From contig DAIDAJ010000003.1 in the NCBI GenBank assembly GCA_027310665.1, positions 1 to 52,551 of the forward strand: a stretch of 52,551 bases of DNA, read 5' to 3'. Positions 15,197 through 23,647 of this stretch are shown here, piece after piece (positions within the stretch are counted from its first letter, which is position 1; each line of letters opens with the position of its first letter). The position numbers and the translations under genes were made by a program. The notes under the pieces were generated by a model. The model saw only the letters and a program-made list of their open reading frames with translations. It made no database searches and was not told the origin of the DNA. This stretch comes from Sideroxydans sp. (lineage in GTDB: Bacteria > Pseudomonadota > Gammaproteobacteria > Burkholderiales > Gallionellaceae).

Positions 15197-16141
15197 ATGA
15201 ACATGCACATCAAACGCAAACCCCTGATCATCAGTATCGCTTTGCTGGCTTTGGTATTGACGGCAGGTGGCGTGTGGGTGGTCGACACCGGTACCGCCAA
15301 GGCCGAGCCGGCTGCACCTGCCGAAAGTCGTCCGGCTTTGACGGTGCGCACGACCGTGCTGCACCAGGACAAATGGGGACGCACGCTGTCGGCCAACGGC
15401 AGCATCCTGCCGTGGCAGGAAGCCATCATCAGCGCCCAGGTGCAGGGTGTGCGTCTTGCCGAGGTGAAGGTCAGCATCGGCGACCATGTGAAACAGGGCG
15501 ATGTACTGGTGACGCTGGACAATTTTGCGCGGCTCAGCGACGACCCGGCGGCGACCCATTCCGCGCAGGGCCGCATCGTTGCGCCCTATGACGGCGTCAT
15601 ATCGGCTGCCAGCGCGAATTCCGGCTCCATGTCCCAGCCCGGGGCCGAACTGTTCCGGCTGATACGCAACGGACGCCTGGAGTGGCGCGCCGAGCTGACA
15701 GCGGAAGAGTTGATGCTGTTGCGCAAGGGCATGACGGCTGAGGTCGCGGTGGGCGAAGGCCGCGTCATCAAGGGCACGGTCCGTGCGATCTCGCCCGCGG
15801 TGAATTTGCAGACCCGCTACGGTTACGCGCTGGTCACCCTGCCGGACAGCTCCGGGATCGTCGCCGGACTCTTTGCGCGTGGCACGTTCGATATCAGCAA
15901 CGGCAAGCGGACATTACTGTCTCTGCCGCAATCAGCCGTCCTGCAGCGCGGCAGCATGACTTTCGTGCTGGTGGTGGGTGCAGACAACCATGTGCACGAG
16001 CGCGAGGTGAAAGTCGGGCAGCGCAACGGCGACCGTATCGAGATCAAACAGGGACTCAAGCCGGATGAGCCTGTCGTCGAAAGCGGCGGCGCGTTCCTGA
16101 CCGAGGGGGATGTGGTTCAAGTGGTGAAAGGTCCGGCATGA
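15197..16141 (+). CDS. RND efflux periplasmic adaptor lacking the alpha-hairpin
   Basis: 314 residues, short for the family (usually about 370-400). It has an N-terminal membrane anchor (LIISIALLALVLTAGGVWVV), a barrel strand, then the first lipoyl half (VKVSIGDHVKQGDVLVTLD, ending near 108). The second half begins almost at once (RIVAPYDGVIS from 126). The 60-100 residue coiled-coil hairpin that normally separates the halves and docks on TolC is reduced to about 17 residues (109-125). Beta-barrel and membrane-proximal domains follow (LEWRAEL and LSLPQSAVL). ATG 15197 has AGGA 9 nt upstream. It overlaps the permease gene by 4 bp. Confidence 0.88.
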   Translation: MNMHIKRKPLIISIALLALVLTAGGVWVVDTGTAKAEPAAPAESRPALTVRTTVLHQDKWGRTLSANGSILPWQEAIISAQVQGVRLAEVKVSIGDHVKQGDVLVTLDNFARLSDDPAATHSAQGRIVAPYDGVISAASANSGSMSQPGAELFRLIRNGRLEWRAELTAEELMLLRKGMTAEVAVGEGRVIKGTVRAISPAVNLQTRYGYALVTLPDSSGIVAGLFARGTFDISNGKRTLLSLPQSAVLQRGSMTFVLVVGADNHVHEREVKVGQRNGDRIEIKQGLKPDEPVVESGGAFLTEGDVVQVVKGPA

Positions 16142-19100
16142 ACGTTTCAGCCTGGTCGATACGCAACCCCATTCCGGCGGTGCTTGGCTTCATCATGCTT
16201 ACCTTCCTGGGCGTGATGGCGTTCAAGGCCATGAAGATCCAGCTGTTCCCCGACATCGATCTGCCGACGGTGACCGTGACGGCCTCGATGCCCGGCGCCT
16301 CTCCGGACCAGATGGAAGCCGAAGTGGCGCGCAAGATCGAGAATGCGCTCGCCAGTGCCCAGGGCCTGAAACATCTGTACACCCATGTCACGGACGGAAC
16401 CGCCATCGTGTCCGCAGAGTTCAGGCTGGAGCGCGATTCGCGCGAGGCGCTGGAAGACGTGCGCTCGACGGTCACGCGCATCCGCAGCGACCTGCCGAAG
16501 GAGATGCTCGACCCGGTCATCACCAAGGTGGAGCTGAGCAGCAAGCCGATCGTGACGTATACCATCGCCGATCCCGAGATGACCGAGGAGGAATTGTCCT
16601 GGTTCGTCGACAACAACATCACCAAATTGCTGCTGGGCGTCAAAGGTGTCGGTGCGGTGAATCGCGTCGGCGGTGTGACGCGCCAGATCCGTGTCGAGCT
16701 CGATCCGGCCAGGCTGCTGGCGCTGAACATCACGGCCACGGAAGTGTCCACCCAGCTGAGCAAGATACAGCAGGAAGCGCCGGGCGGGCGCACCGATCTG
16801 GGCGGCATGGAGCAATCTGTGCGCACCGTGGCGACGGTGCAGACTGCCGAGCAGCTGGCACAGATGGAGATCAGCATCCGCGACGGCCGCCGCATACGCC
16901 TCGACCAGATAGCCGACGTCAGCGACTCCAACGCCGAACGGCGCTCGGCCGCGCTGCATGACGGCAGGGAAGTGGTCGGGTTCGAGATCGTCCGTTCGCT
17001 GGGTGCCAGCGATGTCGAAGTGGGGAACGGTGTGGCCAGGGCGCTCGCAACCCTGAAGCAGACGCACCCGCAGGTCACCGTGGAGCGCGTATTCAACACG
17101 GTCGACCAGGTGTACGAGACCTACAAGGGCTCGATGGAGATGATCTTCGAGGGCGCGCTGCTGGCGGTGATCGTGGTGATCTTCTTCCTGCGCAACACGC
17201 GCGCCACGATCGTGGCGGCGACCGCTTTGCCGCTGGCGGTCATTCCCACGTTCGCGGTCATGTATGTGTTTGGTTTCACCATCAACCTGGTGACGTTGCT
17301 GGCATTGTCGCTGGTGGTCGGGGTGCTGGTGGACGATGCCATCGTCGAGATCGAGAACATCATGCGCCATCTGGAGATGGGCAAGACGCCCTACCAGGCG
17401 GCGATGGAGGCGGCCGACGAGATCGGTATGGCGGTGATCGCGACGACCTTCACGCTGGTCGCGGTGTTCCTGCCGACGGCCTTCATGAGCGGGATACCGG
17501 GCAAGTTCTTCGTGCAGTTCGGCTGGACGGCGGCCGTGGCGGTGCTGTTCTCGCTGGTGGTGGCACGCTTGCTGACGCCGATGATGTCGGCTTATTTCCT
17601 GCGCCCGCGTACGCTGCATGCGACGCCGAAGTGGCTCGAGATCTATCTCAAATGGGCGCAATGGTGTCTCGGGAACCGCCTGAAGACGCTGGCCATGACC
17701 GCCGTGTTCTTTGTCGGTTCATTCGTCCTGGCCGGGACATTGCCCACGGCTTTCCAGCCCAAGGACAACCTGTCACAGACCCAGGTGACGCTGACCCTGC
17801 CGCCGGGGAACCGCTTCGACCAGACTTACGCGCTGGCCGAGCAGGCGCGCCACATCATCATCAAGAATCCGAACGTGACGCTGGTCTATACCGCCATCGG
17901 CGCCGGATCAACGGGCGGGAACGTGTTCGAGCCGAGCGGGGCATCCGACGTGCGCAAGGCCACGCTGTCCATCCAGTTGAAACCCCGGGAGGAACGGAAA
18001 TTGCGCAAGCAACAGATCGAGGATCAATTGCGCGAGGCGTTGATGGTGCTGCCCGGCGTGCGCTTCAAGGTCGGGCTGGGTTCTTCCTCGGACAAATACC
18101 AGCTGGTGCTGACCAGCGAGAACAGCGAACTGCTGAGCCAGTACGCGCTGAAAGTGGGGCAGGAACTGCGCACGATCCACGGCATCGGCAACGTGGTGTC
18201 GAACTCCAGCGTGCTGCGCCCGGAACTGGTTGTGCGCCCCGACTTTGCCCGTGCGGCCGACCTGGGTGTGACTTCCAGCCAGATCGCCGAGACTCTGCGG
18301 GTGGCCACCAATGGCGATTACGACCAGTCGCTGGCCAAGCTCAACCTGCCGGACCGGCAACTGCCCATCGTGGTGAAGCTGCGCGACGACGCGCGCCAGG
18401 ACATCCAGCTGCTGTCGCACCTGGTGGTGCAGGGCTCGCGCGGACCGGTGCTGCTCGGCAGTGTGGCGAGCCTCAGCCTGGAGAGCGGTCCGGCCGAGAT
18501 CGACCGCTACGACCGCCAGCGCAACATCTCCTTCGAGATCGAACTTGCGGGGCAGCCGCTGGGCAAGGTGCAGGCAGCCGTGCTGGCCCTGCCTTCCATC
18601 AAGAACATGCCCGCCGGGGTTGAACTGGCGCCGATCGGCGATGCGGAAATGATGCAGGAACTGTTCGCCAGTTTCGGCCTGGCGATGTTCACCGGCGTGA
18701 TGTGCATCTATATCGTGCTAGTGCTGCTGTTCAGGGACTTCATGCAGCCGGCCACAATATTGTGCGCGCTGATACTGTCGGTTCCCGGCGCGTTCCTGGC
18801 CTTGTTCCTGACGCACACCGCGATCTCGATGCCGTCCATGATCGGCATCATCATGCTGATGGGGATCGCCACCAAGAATTCGATCCTGCTGGTGGAATAT
18901 GCCATCGTTTCGCGGCGCGAACGCGGCATGACCCGCGGCGAAGCCTTGCTGGATGCCTGCAAGAAGCGCGCACGTCCGATCGTGATGACGACCATGGCGA
19001 TGGGCGCGGGTATGATGCCGGTGGCGCTCGATCTCGGGGTGGGCGACGGCAGCTTCCGCTCGCCGATGGCGATCGTGGTGATCGGCGGCCTGATCACGTC

Positions 19101-19212
19101 GACCTTCCTGAGCCTGCTGGTGATCCCGGTGGTGTTCACCTATGTGGATGATCTGATCGAATGGATGCGTTCCCTGGTCAAAAAATTCAGCATGGCACGG
19201 GCCGTGCATTAA
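16138..19212 (+). CDS. RND efflux permease, HAE-1 type
   Basis: 1024 residues, normal for an AcrB-like pump. The N-terminal membrane helix follows SAWSIRNPIPAVLGFIML. The proton-relay aspartates lie in VGVLVDDAIVEIENI, the relay lysine in GIATKNSILLVEYAI, and the conserved arginine in KKRARPIVMTT. It should take up toxic organic compounds from the periplasm or outer membrane leaflet and expel them through the outer-membrane channel encoded next. The ATG overlaps the adaptor stop (ATGA). It is intact in length, unlike the adaptor. Confidence 0.93.
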   Translation: MNVSAWSIRNPIPAVLGFIMLTFLGVMAFKAMKIQLFPDIDLPTVTVTASMPGASPDQMEAEVARKIENALASAQGLKHLYTHVTDGTAIVSAEFRLERDSREALEDVRSTVTRIRSDLPKEMLDPVITKVELSSKPIVTYTIADPEMTEEELSWFVDNNITKLLLGVKGVGAVNRVGGVTRQIRVELDPARLLALNITATEVSTQLSKIQQEAPGGRTDLGGMEQSVRTVATVQTAEQLAQMEISIRDGRRIRLDQIADVSDSNAERRSAALHDGREVVGFEIVRSLGASDVEVGNGVARALATLKQTHPQVTVERVFNTVDQVYETYKGSMEMIFEGALLAVIVVIFFLRNTRATIVAATALPLAVIPTFAVMYVFGFTINLVTLLALSLVVGVLVDDAIVEIENIMRHLEMGKTPYQAAMEAADEIGMAVIATTFTLVAVFLPTAFMSGIPGKFFVQFGWTAAVAVLFSLVVARLLTPMMSAYFLRPRTLHATPKWLEIYLKWAQWCLGNRLKTLAMTAVFFVGSFVLAGTLPTAFQPKDNLSQTQVTLTLPPGNRFDQTYALAEQARHIIIKNPNVTLVYTAIGAGSTGGNVFEPSGASDVRKATLSIQLKPREERKLRKQQIEDQLREALMVLPGVRFKVGLGSSSDKYQLVLTSENSELLSQYALKVGQELRTIHGIGNVVSNSSVLRPELVVRPDFARAADLGVTSSQIAETLRVATNGDYDQSLAKLNLPDRQLPIVVKLRDDARQDIQLLSHLVVQGSRGPVLLGSVASLSLESGPAEIDRYDRQRNISFEIELAGQPLGKVQAAVLALPSIKNMPAGVELAPIGDAEMMQELFASFGLAMFTGVMCIYIVLVLLFRDFMQPATILCALILSVPGAFLALFLTHTAISMPSMIGIIMLMGIATKNSILLVEYAIVSRRERGMTRGEALLDACKKRARPIVMTTMAMGAGMMPVALDLGVGDGSFRSPMAIVVIGGLITSTFLSLLVIPVVFTYVDDLIEWMRSLVKKFSMARAVH

Positions 19213-19245
19213 TCGTTTAGCCTGACCTGAAGATTGGAGCACGCA

Positions 19246-20583
19246 TTGAAATATTCCATAGTGACGATGAGCATCCTTCTGGCGCTGGGGATACAGTTCC
19301 CGGTGCAGGCTGCCGATCTGGTCGATGTCTACCATGCGGCGCAGAGCCAGGACGCGGTATTCGCTTCCGCACGCGCTGCGCGGCAAGCGGGCGAGGAAAA
19401 ATTGACGCAAGGGCGCTCCCTGTTGCTGCCCAGCGTCACCTTCAACGCGAATACGACCAGCAACGACGTGACGATCGACTATGGAACGGCATCGCCGATT
19501 TTTGTCAGCGGGGGCATGAGATACAACACCCACGGTTACGGCGTCAATCTGGTGCAGCCGCTGTTCCGTGAACAGAATTGGGCGGCATACAACCAGTCCG
19601 AGCTGCAGGTGGCGATATCCGAAGCGCAGTTCAAGCTTGCCGAGCAGGACGTGATCCTGCGCAGCGCGCAAACGTATTTCGACGTGCTGATCGCCCAGGA
19701 TACGGTACAGCTGACCGCGGCGCAGAAAACTGCCATCGCGGAGGATCTCGATCAGGCGAAGCACAACTTCGAGGTGGGTTCGGCCACGGTCACGGACACG
19801 TATGAAGCACAGGCGCGTTACGACCTGATCGTTGCCCAGGAACTGGCTGCCGCAAGCAATCTGGAGATCAAGCGGCGCACCCTGCAGAAATTGATCAACG
19901 CCGATGTAAACGACCTGAACGCGTTGAGCGGCGCATTCAAGCTGGAGACACCCGATCCGGCCGATATTCAGAAGTGGGTTAACGTTTCGCAACAGGGCAA
20001 CTTCCAGATCGTCCAGGCTGAGGCGGCCTATCAATTGGCAGAGCAGGAGGTGGCGCGCAGTCGCGGCGGAAACCTGCCCACAGTCGACCTGGTGGCGAGC
20101 TACGGTTCGAGCATCGCGACCGGCGGCGTGTTTGGAGCGACCGATACCCGCAGTACCGCGATAGGCGTGCAACTCAACATCCCGCTTTTCCAGGGTGGAT
20201 CGATACAATCCAGGTGGCGTGAGGCCGAGGCGAATCGCGAAAGAGCCAGGCAGGACCTGGAAAACACGCGCCGCAACGTGGAGTTGCAGACCCGCCAGGC
20301 CTATCTGGGTGTGGTCAGCGGTATCGCCCAAGTGCAGGCGTTGCAACAGGCATTGACGTCCAGCGAAAGCCTGCTGGATGCCAGCAAGGTGGGGCATGAA
20401 GTCGGTGTGCGCACCAATCTGGACGTGCTGAACGCGCAGCAGCAACTGTTTTCGACAAAACGCGACTTATACCAGGCCCAATACAGCTACCTGCTCAGCC
20501 AGTTGCGCCTGAAAGCGGCGGCGGGCAACCTGGCCGAGGCGGATATTGTCGGCGTCAACCGGTCTCTTCATCAAACGCAGTAG
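19246..20583 (+). CDS. TolC-family outer membrane efflux protein
   Basis: 445 residues. A signal peptide (IVTMSILLALGIQFPVQAA) precedes two tandem OEP repeats, seen as the similar blocks LVDVYHAAQSQDAVFASARAAR and KLAEQDVILRSAQTYFDVLIA followed by a second half with LQTRQAYLGVVSGI. It forms the trimeric exit duct of the pump. I chose TTG 19246, 6 nt after GGAG; TTG 19234 would place the ribosome-binding site inside the gene. It is the last gene of the operon and its tail overlaps the convergent GGDEF-EAL gene by 13 bp. Confidence 0.9.
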   Translation: MKYSIVTMSILLALGIQFPVQAADLVDVYHAAQSQDAVFASARAARQAGEEKLTQGRSLLLPSVTFNANTTSNDVTIDYGTASPIFVSGGMRYNTHGYGVNLVQPLFREQNWAAYNQSELQVAISEAQFKLAEQDVILRSAQTYFDVLIAQDTVQLTAAQKTAIAEDLDQAKHNFEVGSATVTDTYEAQARYDLIVAQELAAASNLEIKRRTLQKLINADVNDLNALSGAFKLETPDPADIQKWVNVSQQGNFQIVQAEAAYQLAEQEVARSRGGNLPTVDLVASYGSSIATGGVFGATDTRSTAIGVQLNIPLFQGGSIQSRWREAEANRERARQDLENTRRNVELQTRQAYLGVVSGIAQVQALQQALTSSESLLDASKVGHEVGVRTNLDVLNAQQQLFSTKRDLYQAQYSYLLSQLRLKAAAGNLAEADIVGVNRSLHQTQ

Positions 20584-23072
20584 GTCGAGGTCTTGAGCAT
20601 CGCCTCGAACTCCTGCGCCGGGAGCGGATGCGAGAAGAAATGGCCTTGTCCGTAATCGCATCCTGCCGCGGCAAGCAGGTGGCGCTGCGTTGCGGTCTCG
20701 ATTCCTTCGGCGATCACCTTCAGCCCCAGTTTGTGCGCCATCACGATGATGGCCTCGCATAAAGCCATGTCGTCCGAGGTGGCGGTCAGGTTGCGCACGA
20801 AGCTGCGGTCGATCTTGATGTAGTCGATGTCGAATTTCTTGAGATAGGACAGCGAAGAATAACCTGTGCCGAAATCGTCCAGCGCGACCTGGATGCCGGC
20901 ATCGCGCAAGTCGAGCAGCTTTGCCTGGACGGCGTCGGTCGCATCCAGCAGCAATCCCTCCGTGATCTCGATCGAGATGCATTCTCCGGGCAGACCCAGT
21001 TTCTGCAGGTGGGGCAGCCATTCCCGGAAGTAGTGGTCGTCATTGCGGAACTGGATCGGCGATTTGTTCACGCTGATCTGGAATTCGGGATGATGTGTCT
21101 CGCGCAGGCGCTGCACCTGGACGGCGGCTTCCCTGAACACCCAGTCGCCGATCTCGACGATCATTCCCGACTCTTCCGCCAGCATGACGAACTCTGCCGG
21201 GTTGATCAGTCCGCGCGAGGGATGTTGCCAGCGTATGAGTGCCTCGGCCTTGTGGATGCTGCCGCTGCCCATTTCGACGATGGGATGATAATGCAGGCGG
21301 AACTGGTTGTCGGAGAGCGCCCCGCGCAGATCGTTGATCAGGTGCATGCGATTCAACGCAGCTTCCTGCAGGCCGTGGGTGAAATAGCTGTACCGGTTGC
21401 GTCCCGCGCTCTTGGAGGCGTACATCGCCTGATCCGCGTTGCTCATCAGTATTTCCAGGTTGGCAGCGTCATTGGGGTAGAGCGTGATGCCGATGCTGGC
21501 CGAGACATAGGCGGTATCCTTGCCTATCTTGAACGGGGCGACCAGCGCGTCGATGATGGTCTGCGCGATACGCTCGATGCAAGTCGGGTCGTCCAGTTCG
21601 GACAGGATGACGGTGAATTCGTCCCCGCCCAGCCTGGCGACAGTGTCCGATTCCCGCACGCATCCTGCGATGCGTTGTGCCGCTTCAGTCAGCAGGATGT
21701 CGCCCTTGTCGTGGCCCAGGGTATCGTTGACCTCCTTGAATTTGTCCAGGTCGATGAACATCAGTGCCAGCGGCGATCCGTCGCGGTTGGACTTCTTGAT
21801 CTCATATTCGAGCCGGTCCTGGAACATGCGGCGGTTGGGCAGCGCAGTGAGCGGATCGAAGTTGGCCTGTTTCCAGATGGTCTCTTCCGAACGCTTTTTC
21901 TCGGTGATGTCCTGGCTGACGCCGGTCAGCTTGAACTTGAACCCCTGTTCATCGTTCAACGATTTAAAACGGATCCTCATCCAGCGTATGCTGCCGTCCG
22001 CACTCAGGGTGCGTACCTCGGTCTCGACCACGAAATCGGCTTCCCTGGAATCGAGCTCCAGCTGGATATGGTCGCTGATGCGATGTGCGTCCTCGGGATG
22101 CAGGAAGCGTCTGGCGAAATCCTCATAGGAAAGCCGATATCCTCCGACTTCTTCGGCGGTGGTCGAGTGCAGCGAATAGTACTGGTCGTTGAACGTGAAC
22201 TCGCTGGTGAGCACGTTGTATTCCCAGTAACCCAGGCTTGATATCTTCGCGGCGAGCGCCAGTTCGTCATGGGTCTTGGCCAGTTCCGCCGTGCGCTTTC
22301 CCACTTCCCTTTCGAGCCTGTCCTGATGACGGAGCAGGCTTTCGTCGCGTTCCTGAATCTCGCTCAGCATGTGGTTGAACGCCATGATCAGTTCGCCGAT
22401 CTCGTCGTTCGTGTGTTGCGGTACGCGCAGCTCATAGGTCTTTTCGCTGGCGATCGTGCGCGCCGTGTCGGCGACGTTCCGGATCGGCTGTGAAATGACG
22501 CCCTGCAAACGGATCGCCAGGATGTAGATCACGAGCAGCGACAGGGCGGCGACGACCAGCCCCGTTTCCAGGTCGATCAGGTGGTTGTGCCAGATATCGG
22601 TGAGGTCGGCATGCAGCAGTATGTATCCGACCCGTTCCCCGCCGCGTGTGATGGGGCGGTACAGGTCGGCACTCCTCGACCAGAGTTCGGAGCGTGTCTG
22701 CTGGGTGTCCACTTGATAGTCGGCAGGAACCGGTTTGATCACGCCATGGCGATTCCACGCGGCGAGTGCATTGCCGTCGGCATCCATCAACCATGCCGAG
22801 TCGATCTCGCGATGGCCTTGCAGGGATTCGAGCATGCGCCTGGCTTCGTTACGGTCGTCGAACACCAGTGCGGCCTGGGCATTTTCTGCCAGGATTTCGG
22901 AGATACCGGAGAGTTGCTGCAACGATTCTTTCTGGCTGCTGCGCAGGGAGCTTGCAAACAGTGCAGAAAAACCGAGCAGCAGGCAGATCGTGCTGCTGAG
23001 CATGATCAGGAAAACGAGCTTTTTGCTCAGGGACCAATCGGACAAGTTCGGGAAGATATCCATAACCATCAT
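20571..23072 (-). CDS. CHASE8-HAMP-PAS-GGDEF-EAL c-di-GMP protein
   Basis: 833 residues. A first membrane helix at about 18-42 is followed by a periplasmic CHASE8-like domain (SEILAENAQAALVFDDRNEARRML region), a second helix (about 172-189), HAMP (to about 245), a coiled coil and PAS (about 275-390). GGDEF is intact at 482-486 with an RESD inhibitory site at 473-476. The EAL domain is complete: AEALIRW, ISIEITEGLL, DDFGTGYSSLSYL and YIKIDRSF. Both synthesis and hydrolysis of c-di-GMP look possible. CHASE8 is the periplasmic domain by which YfiN/TpbB is held inactive by YfiR, and a YfiR-like gene overlaps the start by 4 bp. Confidence 0.92.
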   Translation of the reverse strand: MMVMDIFPNLSDWSLSKKLVFLIMLSSTICLLLGFSALFASSLRSSQKESLQQLSGISEILAENAQAALVFDDRNEARRMLESLQGHREIDSAWLMDADGNALAAWNRHGVIKPVPADYQVDTQQTRSELWSRSADLYRPITRGGERVGYILLHADLTDIWHNHLIDLETGLVVAALSLLVIYILAIRLQGVISQPIRNVADTARTIASEKTYELRVPQHTNDEIGELIMAFNHMLSEIQERDESLLRHQDRLEREVGKRTAELAKTHDELALAAKISSLGYWEYNVLTSEFTFNDQYYSLHSTTAEEVGGYRLSYEDFARRFLHPEDAHRISDHIQLELDSREADFVVETEVRTLSADGSIRWMRIRFKSLNDEQGFKFKLTGVSQDITEKKRSEETIWKQANFDPLTALPNRRMFQDRLEYEIKKSNRDGSPLALMFIDLDKFKEVNDTLGHDKGDILLTEAAQRIAGCVRESDTVARLGGDEFTVILSELDDPTCIERIAQTIIDALVAPFKIGKDTAYVSASIGITLYPNDAANLEILMSNADQAMYASKSAGRNRYSYFTHGLQEAALNRMHLINDLRGALSDNQFRLHYHPIVEMGSGSIHKAEALIRWQHPSRGLINPAEFVMLAEESGMIVEIGDWVFREAAVQVQRLRETHHPEFQISVNKSPIQFRNDDHYFREWLPHLQKLGLPGECISIEITEGLLLDATDAVQAKLLDLRDAGIQVALDDFGTGYSSLSYLKKFDIDYIKIDRSFVRNLTATSDDMALCEAIIVMAHKLGLKVIAEGIETATQRHLLAAAGCDYGQGHFFSHPLPAQEFEAMLKTSTYCV

Positions 23073-23620
23073 TTTCCGAAGATATTGGCAGCCAGGTTCA
23101 GCATCTGGCTGGAAAGTCTCAGTCCCGCTATCCGGATCGACGCGAGATTGATGTCGAACTGTACCTTATATTCACGGTAGATCAGTCCGATATTGCCCCC
23201 ACGCTCGGCGAAGTTCGGTATGTCCGAGATGGTCAAAACAGGTTTTCCGGCCAGAGATTTGAGGGTGGGAATGAAGCGGCGCTGTTCCTGCTGGTCGATG
23301 TACAGCACATGGCATGAGCTTAAAGCCTCGCTATTGTCGCCTAGCGGACGGATTTGCAACTCGTAAGCGCCCACTTTGCGCCCATTCACGGTCGAGAGCG
23401 TTTCCTGTAGGTCGGCATTTCCCATCACGCACAGCGTGATCCTGTCCCCGGATTTTACATAAGCGGTTGGCCATTCCGCAAACTTGATGAAGTTCAGTAT
23501 GTATGCCGACTCGACTTGTATCTCCGATAGCTCGGCGCGGCACGGTTGTGAACTCATGCCGGCAAGAAAAAGCAAAGCCAGACAGAAGCGCGCCGGATAG
23601 TTCATGCGGCGATCATGCAT
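23069..23620 (-). CDS. YfiR-family (DUF4154) periplasmic protein
   Basis: 183 residues with a signal peptide (PARFCLALLFLAGMSSQPCRA). The mature start ESAYILNFIKFAEWPTAYV matches the YfiR/DUF4154 signature, followed by ITLCVMGNADLQETLSTVNGRKV, SSCHVLYI and KPVLTISDIPNFAERGGNIGLI. YfiR of Pseudomonas sits in the periplasm and represses the CHASE8 diguanylate cyclase YfiN. The partner here is the next gene, coupled by ATGA. Just upstream is a TonB-dependent receptor instead of the YfiB lipoprotein. Confidence 0.88.
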   Translation of the reverse strand: MHDRRMNYPARFCLALLFLAGMSSQPCRAELSEIQVESAYILNFIKFAEWPTAYVKSGDRITLCVMGNADLQETLSTVNGRKVGAYELQIRPLGDNSEALSSCHVLYIDQQEQRRFIPTLKSLAGKPVLTISDIPNFAERGGNIGLIYREYKVQFDINLASIRIAGLRLSSQMLNLAANIFGK

Positions 23621-23647
23621 TCCGGAATGGTCGCGTCTGTTGCCGGC

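Noticed and set aside
16147..17661. 504-codon frame opposite the RND permease
   Set aside because: It mirrors a strongly conserved permease, is rich in His/Arg/Gln, has no domain and reflects high-GC codon shadowing.
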